Shown piece by piece: positions 25,348 to 32,660 of a stretch of DNA of 32,660 nt. Where the stretch lies: NCBI RefSeq assembly GCF_014705605.1, contig NZ_JACXIZ010000001.1, positions 1-32,660 of the forward strand. The letters run 5' to 3'. The position numbers and the translations under genes are program-made. The stretch comes from Paenibacillus sabuli (lineage in GTDB: Bacteria; Bacillota; Bacilli; Paenibacillales; Paenibacillaceae). Under the pieces are notes generated by a model, which was not told the origin of the DNA, searched no databases, and saw only the letters and a list, made by a program, of their open reading frames with translations. Position 1 is the first letter of the stretch; each line of letters opens with the position of its first letter.

Positions 25348-26010
25348 ATGATCAACGCCGTCTTATTTGATTTAGACGGGACATTGCTTGACCGTAATCG
25401 CTCACTGCACGCCTTTATTCGTGATCAATATCGTCGATTTCAAGCGCTTCAACGCATGGACGAACCCCTTTTTATCAAGCGATTTATCGAGTTGGATCAG
25501 AGGGGATATGTTTGGAAGGATATCGTCTATCAAAAGCTGATCGAAGAATTTCGTCTAGACATGGAGTGGGAACCATTACTGGAGGATTATGTGCAATCCT
25601 TTCGGCATCACTGCATCGGCTTCGCAAACGTCATCGAGACGCTTGACGATCTGAAGGGCATGCAACTAAAGCTCGGTATGATAACGAATGGAATGGGTCA
25701 ATTCCAGATGAATACGATCAGAGGGCTGAACATAGAGGGTTATTTTGATGCAATTGTCATTTCTGAACAGGTGGGATTAAGAAAACCGGACATCAGGATA
25801 TTTCATCACGCGCTAGCCTGTCTGGATGCTGAGCCTCACACTTCACTATTCGTAGGCGACCATCCGGTCCATGATGTGGACGCCAGCATTCATGCGGGAA
25901 TGAAAGGGGTATGGAAAGAAGATCGCGCTTTTGGGATCGCCCCTTCCAAGCCTCATCGGTCCATAAAAAATTTGCGAGAGATTAAAGAGATGCTTCACCT
26001 ATTCGAATAG
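25348..26010 (+). CDS. HAD-family phosphatase, subfamily IA
   Basis: The 220-residue protein has all four HAD motifs: DLDGTLLD with D8 and D10, T113-N114 in MITNG, K146 in LRKPD, and GDHPVHDVDAS (170-180) with D171 and D176. A helical cap lies between motifs I and II. It resembles the YjjG/YsaA-like group that dephosphorylates small phosphoesters or nucleotides. ATG 25348 is chosen because AAGGGGG lies about ten bases upstream; a TTG at 25324 would add eight residues before the conserved strand. It sits in a run of small housekeeping-type phosphohydrolase genes with the HD-domain gene 68 bases downstream. Confidence 0.9.
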   Translation: MINAVLFDLDGTLLDRNRSLHAFIRDQYRRFQALQRMDEPLFIKRFIELDQRGYVWKDIVYQKLIEEFRLDMEWEPLLEDYVQSFRHHCIGFANVIETLDDLKGMQLKLGMITNGMGQFQMNTIRGLNIEGYFDAIVISEQVGLRKPDIRIFHHALACLDAEPHTSLFVGDHPVHDVDASIHAGMKGVWKEDRAFGIAPSKPHRSIKNLREIKEMLHLFE

Positions 26011-26078
26011 ACCGGCCGACTATCAAACATTTTGAAGATGCTACGCATGGACTATAATCCTAACCTGGAGGCCGCCCA

Positions 26079-26663
26079 ATGGACCAGTTGAACCAACAAA
26101 TCGATTTTTTGATCGAAATTGATAAGTTAAAAAACGTCGAAAGAAAGACAAAAATCATCAGTGGATCTCGCTTGGAGAACGACGCCGAGCACTCGTGGCA
26201 TCTCGCCATGATGGCTTTCATTTTACATAAGCATGCGAACCATGAGGTCGATTTGTTCAAGGTCATCAAGATGTTGCTGGTTCATGATCTAGTAGAAATT
26301 GATGCAGGGGATACATTTGCTTATGATCTACAGGGGCAGGCGGACAAGCTCGATCGGGAAAGCAAGGCGGCGAAACGCCTGTTTGGGTTGTTGCCGGAGG
26401 AACAGGGAAATGAATTGATGACATTATGGATGGAATTCGAAAAGAAGGAGACGCCTGAAGCCTGTTTCGCTGCATCGCTGGACCGGTTGCAACCGCTTAT
26501 TCATAACCATCTGAATCAAGGGGATACCTGGAAAAAATACAACATAACCAGCGGGCAGGTAGTCAATCGAAATCGTGAAATTTCGAATGGCTCGGAAGCA
26601 TTATGGGCGTACGCCGAGCAGCTCATTAAGAAGTCAGTCGATCAAGGGATATTGAGCGAGTAA
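26079..26663 (+). CDS. HD-domain phosphohydrolase (YfbR/HDDC2-like)
   Basis: The 194-residue protein is a metal-dependent HD hydrolase. Metal ligands are H38 (the AEHSWH block), H69-D70 (LLVHDLVEI) and D135 (ASLDRLQP). The adjacent E73 and D77 in EIDAGD are characteristic of the YfbR/HDDC2 family of deoxyribonucleoside 5'-monophosphatases, and R31-x-E-N upstream of the first His is a substrate-contact segment in that family. The ATG at 26079 follows GGAGG. Its 3' end faces the collagen-like gene on the other strand. Confidence 0.9.
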   Translation: MDQLNQQIDFLIEIDKLKNVERKTKIISGSRLENDAEHSWHLAMMAFILHKHANHEVDLFKVIKMLLVHDLVEIDAGDTFAYDLQGQADKLDRESKAAKRLFGLLPEEQGNELMTLWMEFEKKETPEACFAASLDRLQPLIHNHLNQGDTWKKYNITSGQVVNRNREISNGSEALWAYAEQLIKKSVDQGILSE

Positions 26664-26732
26664 AAGGGCGGTTGCCACAGCGGTTCATTAGGTTGCAAAA
26701 GATCCTCATCAGAAGCTGAGCATCGTACGTTG

Positions 26733-26776
26733 ACCGCCGGCCCCTCTTTCATTTGAGTGAAAGAAGGCCGGCGTTC
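26733..26776. terminator. Bidirectional hairpin between convergent genes
   Basis: CGCCGGCC pairs with GGCCGGCG, continued by CTCTTTCA with TGAAAGAA (one mismatch), around a short loop. It lies between the HD gene (+) and the collagen-like gene (-). T-runs are poor, so it is a weaker terminator call than those upstream. Confidence 0.6.
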
Positions 26777-26794
26777 AGATTCAGAACATAATGG

Positions 26795-27931
26795 TTAAGA
26801 AAGTTTGATAATGCTCAAAGTGGCGCCATTGCCATTAACCAAGTTAGTTGCAGCGATAACGCCATAGAATTGAAGACTGAGTGTATCTCCTGCCGATAGG
26901 TTCGCGATTGATTCGGTCTGGTAGATGTCTTTTGACTTGTAAGGGGGGATTATGCTCCCGGGAAGCGGAACGCCATTATGAATAACTTGAGCGCCCGTCA
27001 TTAAGTCACTCTGCAATTCTACCTTGTAGGAAATGTAATAGCTCCCCGATTCAGACACTGTAAAAGACGTGTTGTCGGCACTAGCACTGAATCCACTCAA
27101 TTGCTGAAGATCGCCGAGCGGAATATTCGTTCCGCCCAGCACAATGGCGATGGCCCCGCCTGAGGTCCGGGCCGCGTAGGCATACGTGCCTGTCGCATTA
27201 CTTCCAGCCGGCCCCTCGTTCCCTTGGGGTCCTGCAGGGCCGATTGGACCGGGAGGCCCCTGAGGTCCCGCTGGTCCCGCTGGTCCGGCCGGCCCCTGAG
27301 GTCCGATGGAACCGTCCGCTCCATCTGCACCGGCCACGCCGGTCTCGCCCTTCGGACCTTCCGGTCCGGCTGGACCGGTGGAGCCCCTGGGCCCTGCAGG
27401 GCCCTGAGGCCCAGCGGGCCCTTCGGGTCCTTCCGGTCCGGCCTCGCCCCTTGGCCCCTGCGGGCCGACAATGGTCGTTGCCTCATCCTGACTTGGGGTA
27501 ATGTTCACGCTCTGGGAAGCCTTGTCCCACTTGATACCGGCACCGAAGGTCTCAGCGAGAAAGCGTACCGGCACCATCACCCGGTTGTCCAGCAACCTGG
27601 CCGGCTCAGTCAACAAGACATCGCTCGTGTCGGCCCCTTTGGTCACGGTCGCTGCACGCTGCCCGAGTATGAGGGTCGCGGTCACATTCTCCCTGGTAAC
27701 CGTGACGGTACGTGAAGGAGCATCCCATTGGATCGCGGCACCGATCGTCCCTGCGACATGTCGCAGCGGAATGAGCACGGTGTTGTTCACCATGACCGGA
27801 GCTACGTCCGTCTGGAGCACACGGCCGTCTACATGCAGGGAGAGGTCCGCCGCGTGGCTGACCGGAGCGGCGATGATAGCCCAACTGATTGTCAGGGCTG
27901 TTGCAAAGGCCAGGCAGGTTTTCTTTACCAT
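26795..27931 (-). CDS. Secreted stalk-domain / collagen-like / BclA-type jelly-roll protein
   Basis: The 378-residue protein has a signal peptide (1-27, ending SHA). It continues with two copper-amine-oxidase-N-like 'stalk' repeats (about 29-145; [20 protein letters not shown] and [20 protein letters not shown]), an uninterrupted stretch of 30 Gly-X-Y triplets (156-245), and a C-terminal beta-rich domain (about 248-378) resembling the TNF-like jelly roll of the exosporium protein BclA. Collagen triplets with the jelly-roll as trimerisation unit predict a trimeric filament, and the stalk repeats, common in Paenibacillus cell-surface proteins, may hold it at the wall. Xaa-Pro richness (GPQ, GPA, GPE) is high. 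It is alone on the minus strand with its own leader. Spore coat or vegetative surface are both possible. Confidence 0.9.
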   Translation of the reverse strand: MVKKTCLAFATALTISWAIIAAPVSHAADLSLHVDGRVLQTDVAPVMVNNTVLIPLRHVAGTIGAAIQWDAPSRTVTVTRENVTATLILGQRAATVTKGADTSDVLLTEPARLLDNRVMVPVRFLAETFGAGIKWDKASQSVNITPSQDEATTIVGPQGPRGEAGPEGPEGPAGPQGPAGPRGSTGPAGPEGPKGETGVAGADGADGSIGPQGPAGPAGPAGPQGPPGPIGPAGPQGNEGPAGSNATGTYAYAARTSGGAIAIVLGGTNIPLGDLQQLSGFSASADNTSFTVSESGSYYISYKVELQSDLMTGAQVIHNGVPLPGSIIPPYKSKDIYQTESIANLSAGDTLSLQFYGVIAATNLVNGNGATLSIIKLS

Positions 27932-28846
27932 TAACGTTCCTCCCGAATATGAATTGTTAAATCATCCGTTACCCTGGAGCGGGCAGCTGGGACGAATGCC
28001 GTCAACCTCCGTATTGAGACATGGTTACTTACCCGATTACCCCAATTCGAATTTAGAAAAACACAAGCCTGGCATCGTTAGCCGCGAGCAGTCTCGCTTG
28101 ATTTGCCCAGCCCGGCCGCTTCCGAACTATCCGCCGTAGGCGTGTCGTAACAATGTCCTCTTTATGCTGCTGGCGGTATTTATCGCATGGGGCCGCTTTA
28201 AAGGCAGGAGCAGCACTGCGGAATGAACTGGAGCCGAGCGCATTGCAATCTTTTCTTTTGCTCACTCCCAGTGTTCCGCGCGATGGACAATATCGCCGCC
28301 CGGCGTTGTCTTGGCGAGCCTGGAGCCAGCTAATGAACACCAGCGACGCTTAGCGGACGGAATCGGCCCCGTTGAATCTGTAATGGACACCAGCGACGCT
28401 TAGCGTACCAAAACGGTACAAATTTGGCCTCCATCGGGCGGCTAAGCGTCGCTCATGTCCGCTAGCGCATGCGAATGCACAAAATCAGCTTCTAAGGAGC
28501 GCTGGTGACCGTTACACCGTTACACTCGTCATGCCACATTTAAATTCTCCTAAGTTCCTCGCCAGCGTACCCACTTCGATTTCTTCCTTTCGTCCCTTCT
28601 CGAATTTGATGCGGTGCTGGCTATGGCCACCATTCTTTGTGCTCTTTGTGCTTGATTCCATTTTTGATTGTGCTCCCACCTCTCCCCCCGGACCCCGCGT
28701 CCCTCTCCGTCTCCTCTCCCCGATTCAACTTCACATCTGTAATCTTCTTGAGGGTTGTAACAGGAATGGATAGAATATACAATGATTGGAATGGGGTGCC
28801 TAGTTGGAACGATTTGCGCGATAAACGAATGAGGAGGGAGAAGGCC
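27932..28846. other. Long intergenic region with inverted repeats
   Basis: About 900 bases without a convincing gene. Frames that remain open here have no ribosome sites and unlikely composition. The left end holds the leader of the collagen-like gene. The section 28331-28468 carries a repeat cluster listed separately, and 28501-28526 contains the short direct repeat ACCGTTACACCGTTACAC. The pyrimidine-rich stretch 28660-28740 shows nothing I can name. Confidence 0.6.
28331..28468. repeat. Two direct and one inverted copy of an AGCGACGCTTAGC element
   Basis: TAATGAACACCAGCGACGCT at 28331, TAATGGACACCAGCGACGCT at 28381, and their reverse complement (GCTAAGCGTCGCTCATGTCC) at 28441 share the core AGCGACGCTTAGC. 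The second and third copies form a long stem enclosing another small palindrome, GTACC-AAAAC-GGTAC (28405-28419). This is the layout of a REP/MITE-like intergenic element. Confidence 0.7.
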
Positions 28847-29419
28847 ATGTATGTATGTTTTGCGTTGTTATTGGATCATGACATTCATAATCGAATAAGG
28901 AAGATGGTCCATCAGTTGATTAGTACACATCAAGTAGGCATAGAAACTGCCCTGTTGCCACAGCATGTTTCGTTAAAACAATCCTTCTTCGTCCCGCAAA
29001 TGGAGGAGGTTGAGCAATACTTCGATCACTTTGCTGCACGTATACGTTCCTTTTCGATCACCTTCCATGCTGTCGATCTAATCCATCAGAAACGCGGCGA
29101 TACCGATACGCAAGTGCTGTGGCTCGATATTCAGGAAGACCGGGAGCTACGCGGGTTGCATAACCGTTTGAACCAAGACTTGTCGCGAGGCCTGCAAATT
29201 CCAAATTCCGGTTTTGACGGAGATGGCTATCATTTTCATTCGACACTGGCGTATGGGAGCGGTCGATATGAGGAATTCCAAGCAATGAAGAACGAACTGA
29301 ATTCGAGCTTCATTGAAATGAGTTGCGAGATCAAAGAAATCGCGATGTTTTATTCCATGGATGCGCTCCTCCCGGGCAGGTTCATTACACACAAAATTCT
29401 GCCTCTGCATGAGAAATAA
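28847..29419 (+). CDS. 2H phosphoesterase (2'-5' RNA ligase family)
   Basis: The 190-residue protein has the two H-x-S/T-x motifs of the 2H superfamily, H40-V-S42-L (PQHVSLKQSF) and H131-S-T133-L (HFHSTLAYG), about 90 residues apart as expected. The superfamily includes the 2'-5' RNA ligase/cyclic phosphodiesterase LigT/ThpR and YjcG-like proteins; substrates of the Bacillota members are largely unknown. The start is ATG 28847 with GAGGAGGGAG just upstream; an open frame extends further 5' but without protein-like character. It is followed after 83 bases by a Nudix hydrolase gene. Confidence 0.87.
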   Translation: MYVCFALLLDHDIHNRIRKMVHQLISTHQVGIETALLPQHVSLKQSFFVPQMEEVEQYFDHFAARIRSFSITFHAVDLIHQKRGDTDTQVLWLDIQEDRELRGLHNRLNQDLSRGLQIPNSGFDGDGYHFHSTLAYGSGRYEEFQAMKNELNSSFIEMSCEIKEIAMFYSMDALLPGRFITHKILPLHEK

Positions 29420-29502
29420 CAGCGCACGCTTGCGAGCTTGGCAGGCGGGGCAAGCCATTGCGGCAGAACGACTGGGCTGAAAAATGGAATGGAGGGGACA
29501 GG

Positions 29503-29934
29503 ATGTCTGGTAAGTTGATGGGCGCGGCAGCCGTGATCTTCGATGCGGAAGGGCATATTTTGTTGGTGCGACATAGTTACGGAAAAAACAATTGGGATCT
29601 GCCGGGCGGGAAATCGGAGAAGGACGAATCCGCGCAACAAACTGCCACGCGTGAAGTAATGGAGGAAATCGGCGTGGAGGTAGCATTGGGGGCGTTGACG
29701 GGGATCTATTATGACCCCCAAAATGATATGCATCATTTTGTGTTCATCGCACGCATCCATCCGAATCAAGAGCCTGAACCAAGCTCACCCGAAATATTGG
29801 CATGCCAGTATTTTGCGTTAGATGATTTGCCGCGGCCGATGAATGATTTTACATATAGACGAATTATGGAGGCCAAGACGATCGGGGACAACGATTTGTT
29901 CCATACCATTGGGCCGCGCAATTGGTTGGTATAA
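29503..29934 (+). CDS. Nudix hydrolase
   Basis: The 143-residue protein carries a perfect Nudix box at residues 36-58 (G-x5-E-x7-R-E-V-x-E-E-x-G-V), preceded by WDLPGG, so it should hydrolyse a nucleoside diphosphate linked to another group in a magnesium-dependent reaction. The substrate is not predictable. ATG 29503 follows GGAGGGGACAGG. The ending GPRNWLV after a LARF-like segment is similar to MutT/ADP-ribose-type members in Bacillota. No membrane segment or extra domain is present. Confidence 0.9.
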   Translation: MSGKLMGAAAVIFDAEGHILLVRHSYGKNNWDLPGGKSEKDESAQQTATREVMEEIGVEVALGALTGIYYDPQNDMHHFVFIARIHPNQEPEPSSPEILACQYFALDDLPRPMNDFTYRRIMEAKTIGDNDLFHTIGPRNWLV

Positions 29935-30042
29935 AATTAGAAGGGTTAACGACTATAATCAATATCATCGGCGCAATAAGCGTAAATATCAGGATGTTGA
30001 AAAAGAAACGACTACAGTCACGGATCGATCTTCCGATCGCTG

Positions 30043-30091
30043 TTGTCCCCAGATTTTGTTTACCCCTTTTAGGGGTGAAACCCGGGGACAA
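30043..30091. other. Strong two-part hairpin in an intergenic region
   Basis: The outer stem TTGTCCCC/GGGGACAA and the inner stem GTTTaCCCCT/AGGGGtGAAAC share one axis around a short T-rich loop, with a small asymmetric interior loop between. It lies between the Nudix gene and the DUF2569 gene. There is no T-run directly after it, but TTTTTTT occurs 50 bases later. It could be a structured leader, a processing site or a decayed terminator. Confidence 0.55.
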
Positions 30092-30196
30092 AGGCGAACG
30101 CTTTGCTTCTCCAGATTCGATTCCGTGCTTCTCCGGTCTTTTTTTAACAGCCTGTAATATGCAATTGATTTAAAAATATGATATGGAGTGATTGAG

Positions 30197-30700
30197 TTGC
30201 AATCCAACATTCAACAAAAAAATATGGAGACGCAGTATGGCGTCTCAGGGCTTGGCGGTTGGCTCGTTCTTGTTCAAATCGGCCTCTACGGATCCTTGGT
30301 TCTGGCCGCAATCCAGTTCTTTTTTTACTTGCTGCCTTCCTTCGAATCAGAGACATGGGACCTGTTAACGTCCAAGGATTCCGAGATCTACCATGTTTTA
30401 TGGGGGCCGATGCTTGCCTTTGAAACGGTATATCACGTTGTGCTTATTGGGTTTTGCACGTATATTCTTTTTCAGTTCTATGCCAGAAAATCCAGCGTGC
30501 CAAAACTGATGATTCTCTTTTACACGTTAAGCCTGGTTGCATGCGGACTCGATTATCTTTTCATTCAGCTTATTCCCATTGCGAAAGAACTGGATGACGG
30601 GAGTACGCTTCGCGATGGTATTCGGTCCTTACTTACTTGCGCGATTTGGGTGCCTTACTTCTTAAAATCAGAAAGAGTGGAAAATACCTTCATCAGATGA
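30197..30700 (+). CDS. DUF2569-family membrane protein
   Basis: The roughly 167-residue protein has four predicted membrane helices: GWLVLVQIGLYGSLVLAAI, the MLAFETVYHVVLIGFCTYIL region, LMILFYTLSLVACGLDYLFI and a final short one. The N-terminal GLGGWL and the C-terminal IWVPYFLKSERVENTF are hallmarks of DUF2569 (YdgK-like), a family of unknown function. The start is uncertain: TTG 30197 fits the GGAG at 30185 best, GTG 30188 overlaps that site, and ATG 30224 is also in frame. Nothing in the neighbourhood points to a role. Confidence 0.82.
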   Translation: MQSNIQQKNMETQYGVSGLGGWLVLVQIGLYGSLVLAAIQFFFYLLPSFESETWDLLTSKDSEIYHVLWGPMLAFETVYHVVLIGFCTYILFQFYARKSSVPKLMILFYTLSLVACGLDYLFIQLIPIAKELDDGSTLRDGIRSLLTCAIWVPYFLKSERVENTFIR

Positions 30701-30737
30701 AGGCATACAACGCCCGAAAAAATCAAGAAAGGAGAAA

Positions 30738-31223
30738 ATGAACAACATGCGCATCGCATATTGGCGCTACTTGTTGTACGTACTTGATCATAAGTTGAAT
30801 GTTCTGGTTGAGTGTTGGAGAGCGGGGCTGATTATTCAGGGAATCACGCATGATCTGTCCAAGTTTGGCCCGCAAGAATTTATTCCCTATGCCCTTAAGT
30901 TCTATGCCAATCGAATGGATGAAGCAACCGAACTCCGCTGGAAGAAGGCGTGGATTCATCATCAAAACCACAACAAGCATCACTGGGAATATTGGATCGT
31001 CAATCGAACGACGAAAGAGGCTGTGCCCATTCCGAAAAAATACATGGTCGAAATGGTATGCGATTGGCGATCCTTCTCGAGAAAGTGGGGACGTAAAGTG
31101 AAGGATTCAACCTTGTGCGAGCGCATGATGGCATCCGACGCGATGATCCTTCATCCAACAACCCGGAAAGAGCTCGAAAGCTACATAATGGAAGATCGTG
31201 AAAGAGCAGGTCAAATCTCATGA
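30738..31223 (+). CDS. DUF5662-family protein with HD-like His-rich motifs
   Basis: The 161-residue protein matches the DUF5662 pattern as I know it: HKLNVLVECWRAGLIIQGI, then THDLSKFGPQEF and PYALKFYANR, and a His cluster WIHHQNHNKHHWEYW. The H-D pair after the first helix and the later histidines suggest a metal-binding HD-like fold, common in phage-derived and Bacillota genomes, but no reaction is established to my knowledge. The start ATG 30738 is preceded by AAAGGAG with a 4-base gap. Confidence 0.82.
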   Translation: MNNMRIAYWRYLLYVLDHKLNVLVECWRAGLIIQGITHDLSKFGPQEFIPYALKFYANRMDEATELRWKKAWIHHQNHNKHHWEYWIVNRTTKEAVPIPKKYMVEMVCDWRSFSRKWGRKVKDSTLCERMMASDAMILHPTTRKELESYIMEDRERAGQIS

Positions 31224-31281
31224 AAAGACGAGGGCGTTCAATCCCCACGCTACGACTCTTCTAATAGAAAGGACACCGACG

Positions 31282-31899
31282 ATGTACATCCCGAAACCAT
31301 TTCAAATGGAAGACGAATCAGTCATGTTCGACTTCATCGAACAACATAACTTTGGCATCCTGATCACCACGCAAGCCCAGCATCCGGTCGGGTCGCACTT
31401 GCCGTTCTGGCTGGACCGCGAGCAGCGCCGCATGTATAGTCACTTCGCGAGACCCAATGAACAGTGGCGCGACATCGAGGATCAGGAGGCACTGATTATA
31501 TTCCCGGGGCCGCACACTTACATCTCCCCGACATGGTATGAGACGAATCAATCTGTGCCGACCTGGAACTACGTGTCGGTCCATGTCTATGGCAAAATCA
31601 CGATTATCGATGACCCCTCGGAGGTGCTGGGCTCCTTGGGGAAGCTGGTGCTTCAACATGAAGGGCCGGACAGCGCATACACCCTTGATTCGTCCAATCA
31701 AGCCTTTGTAGAAGGCTTGTCGGCAGGCATCGTGGCCTTTCAGTGCGAGATTGCCAAGCTGGAAGGCAAGTGGAAGCTGAGCCAAAATCATAGCCGAGCC
31801 CGACAGGAAAATGTCGTGCGCCAGCTTGAACAATCCAAGCACGAGGATGCCAGAAGCATTGCCGCACAGATGAAACGGAATTTGGAGGGGGGTCCTTAG
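31282..31899 (+). CDS. FMN-binding PaiB-family protein
   Basis: The 205-residue protein belongs to the PaiB/FMN-binding split-barrel group. Recognisable blocks are MYIPKPF at the start, SHLPFWLD, ALIIFPGPHTYISPTWY, VPTWNYVSVHVYG and the final GKWKLSQNHS. In Bacillus subtilis PaiB works with the acetyltransferase PaiA and was described as a negative regulator of sporulation and protease genes; biochemical work on relatives suggests flavin or heme binding. No paiA-like gene lies next to it, although GNAT genes occur elsewhere in the window. ATG 31282 follows AGAAAGGA. Confidence 0.9.
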   Translation: MYIPKPFQMEDESVMFDFIEQHNFGILITTQAQHPVGSHLPFWLDREQRRMYSHFARPNEQWRDIEDQEALIIFPGPHTYISPTWYETNQSVPTWNYVSVHVYGKITIIDDPSEVLGSLGKLVLQHEGPDSAYTLDSSNQAFVEGLSAGIVAFQCEIAKLEGKWKLSQNHSRARQENVVRQLEQSKHEDARSIAAQMKRNLEGGP

Positions 31900-31966
31900 G
31901 GTCCATTACAGAATAACCTGGTGCGATTGAAACCGTCTTTATCCCCTCACCATCCGCCAACGAACC

Positions 31967-32148
31967 TAACGGTTGCCACAGCGGCTATGGCGCCCAAAAA
32001 AGCGCCGATTGAATTGTAACGGTTGCCACAGGTCTTATTTTCTTGACATCCATCGAAAAAACGCGATTGAGGCCAAATAAGCGCTGTGGCAACCGCTAGC
32101 CTGGAAATCGCCTGAAATCGATCGAAATAAGCGCGCTGGCAACCGTTA
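31967..32148. repeat. Four copies of a TAACGGTTGCCACAG element, two in each orientation
   Basis: TAACGGTTGCCACAG occurs at 31967 and 32017 on the plus strand, and as CTGTGGCAACCGCTA at 32084 and GCTGGCAACCGTTA at 32135 (one deletion) on the minus strand. Read on their own strand the units continue into GCGCTTATTT-like tails. A further copy lies at 26669-26682 (GCGGTTGCCACAGC), so the element is dispersed. Opposed copies could fold into large hairpins. No gene is seen from 31900 to 32309. Confidence 0.75.
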
Positions 32149-32333
32149 GCTGAGATGCGTCCGTTTGCCCGCCTGATGGATGAGCTGTCTTTGGTTATTT
32201 TGTGAAGGGTCCTTAGCTGGCAGTACAGTATAATGCTGTTGACGTTAACATTCCTAATGATATCCTTCCGTATCGCGTGCCCAATGTCTTTGACATAGAC
32301 AAGCTCGCGATGCGTTTTTTTTGCGCAGGCAGT

Positions 32334-32660
32334 CTGTCCGGAACGAAACGCCCTCGTCCGCAAGAGCCGTTCTCGTCGTTTCGCCTTCTGTCCGGAACGA
32401 AACGTGCTCGTCCGCAAGAGTCGTCCTCGTCGTTTCGCCTTCTGCCCGGAACGAAACGTGCTCGTCCGCAAGAGCGGTCCTCGTCGTTTCGCCTTCTGCC
32501 CGGAACGAAACGTGCTCGTCCGCAAGAGTCGTCCTCGTCGTTTCGCCTTCTGCCCGGAACGAAACGTGCTCGTCCGCAAGAGTCGTCCTCGTCGTTTCGC
32601 CTTCTGTCCGGAACGAAACGCCCTCGTCCGCAAGAGTCGTCCTCGTCGTTTCGCCTTCTG
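32334..32660. repeat. 54-bp tandem repeat array, at least six units, running off the window
   Basis: Units begin with CTG(T/C)CCGGAACGAAACG at 32334, 32388, 32442, 32496, 32550 and 32604, and a seventh starts at 32658. Units differ at only a few positions (T/C at the fourth base, CCC/TGC near base 18, and three positions after CAAGAG). Each has CGAAACG near its start and CGTTTCG near its end, so every heptamer can pair within its unit or with the adjoining unit. Because 54 is divisible by 3, frames stay open on both strands; an ATG at 32310 opens a plus-strand frame of period 18 residues (LSGTKRPRPQE-type) without a ribosome site. I treat the array as non-coding until shown otherwise. Confidence 0.85.

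Noticed and set aside
24964-31899. A single defence or RNA-repair system formed by the HAD, HD, 2H, Nudix and DUF5662 genes
   Set aside because: The genes are spaced, separated by a minus-strand gene and by structured intergenic DNA, and each resembles widespread housekeeping families; nothing shows they act together.
31947-32633. Minus-strand 228-codon open frame with Arg/Lys-rich 18-residue repeats across the 54-bp array
   Set aside because: It has no ribosome site, and its openness follows from the repeat period being a multiple of three. The first half runs through the other intergenic repeat family.
32334-32660. CRISPR array
   Set aside because: The whole 54-bp unit is repeated with few changes, so there are no unique spacers, and no cas genes are nearby.

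Overview
The window looks like chromosomal DNA of a spore-former of the Paenibacillus type (Bacillota, Paenibacillaceae). The reasons are strong AGGAGG-type ribosome binding sites, an LplA/LplB/YtcP-like sugar ABC transporter next to a membrane-anchored AraC regulator, a stalk-domain/collagen/jelly-roll surface protein, and many small 'Bacillus-style' accessory enzymes. The genus is inferred from gene content only.

Region 1 (1-5080) is an accessory zone and holds the most unusual feature. Four short, AT-rich cassettes lie one after another, with crossovers at 1114/1115, 1930/1931, 2777/2778, 3790/3791 and about 4255. Each is bounded by long GC-rich imperfect repeats with the architecture of integron attC sites. 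The first seven bases of each cassette (TTATGTG, TTAGGTG, TTAGGCC, TTATAGG) are complementary to the seven bases that open the attC after its gene (CACATAA, CACCTAA, CGCCTAA, CCTATAA), 27 of 28 positions in all. That is the R'/R'' rule of integron cassettes. The cassettes carry an unknown protein, a GNAT acetyltransferase, a HAD phosphatase and a reverse-oriented coiled-coil protein. No integrase is visible, so the locus resembles a cassette cluster lacking integrase. Upstream is an IS91-type transposase remnant. Downstream the array breaks off in a half attC, a putative antitoxin gene and a decapitated RelE/ParE-type toxin, which runs into a frameshifted fragment of another gene.

Region 2 (5083-10146) is a self-contained regulon: a terminator, a GntR/LacI-type sugar-responsive regulator, then an operon with a near-consensus promoter and TGGATA-type operator-like sites. 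The operon encodes a short-chain dehydrogenase, a D-2-hydroxyacid dehydrogenase-fold enzyme, a zinc alcohol dehydrogenase and a cyclase/formamidase-family hydrolase, and ends in a terminator. It looks like an oxidative catabolic pathway of unknown substrate. A nitronate monooxygenase gene (10294-11358) follows separately.

Region 3 (11851-24523) is a seven-gene polysaccharide-use operon: solute-binding lipoprotein, two permeases, AraC sensor-regulator, a 1289-residue secreted heparinase II/III-type lyase with several accessory domains, and two formylglycine-type sulfatases without signal peptides. The inferred scheme is extracellular depolymerisation of a sulfated, uronate-containing glycan, import of sulfated oligosaccharides and desulfation in the cytoplasm.

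Region 4 (24524-32660) holds small genes: a frameshifted GNAT remnant, an unknown protein, HAD and HD phosphohydrolases, the collagen-like surface protein on the minus strand, a 2H phosphoesterase, a Nudix hydrolase, DUF2569 and DUF5662 proteins and a PaiB-like flavoprotein. Intergenic DNA carries several repeat families: inverted repeats near 28331-28468, a TAACGGTTGCCACAG family, and a 54-bp tandem array that runs off the right end of the window.
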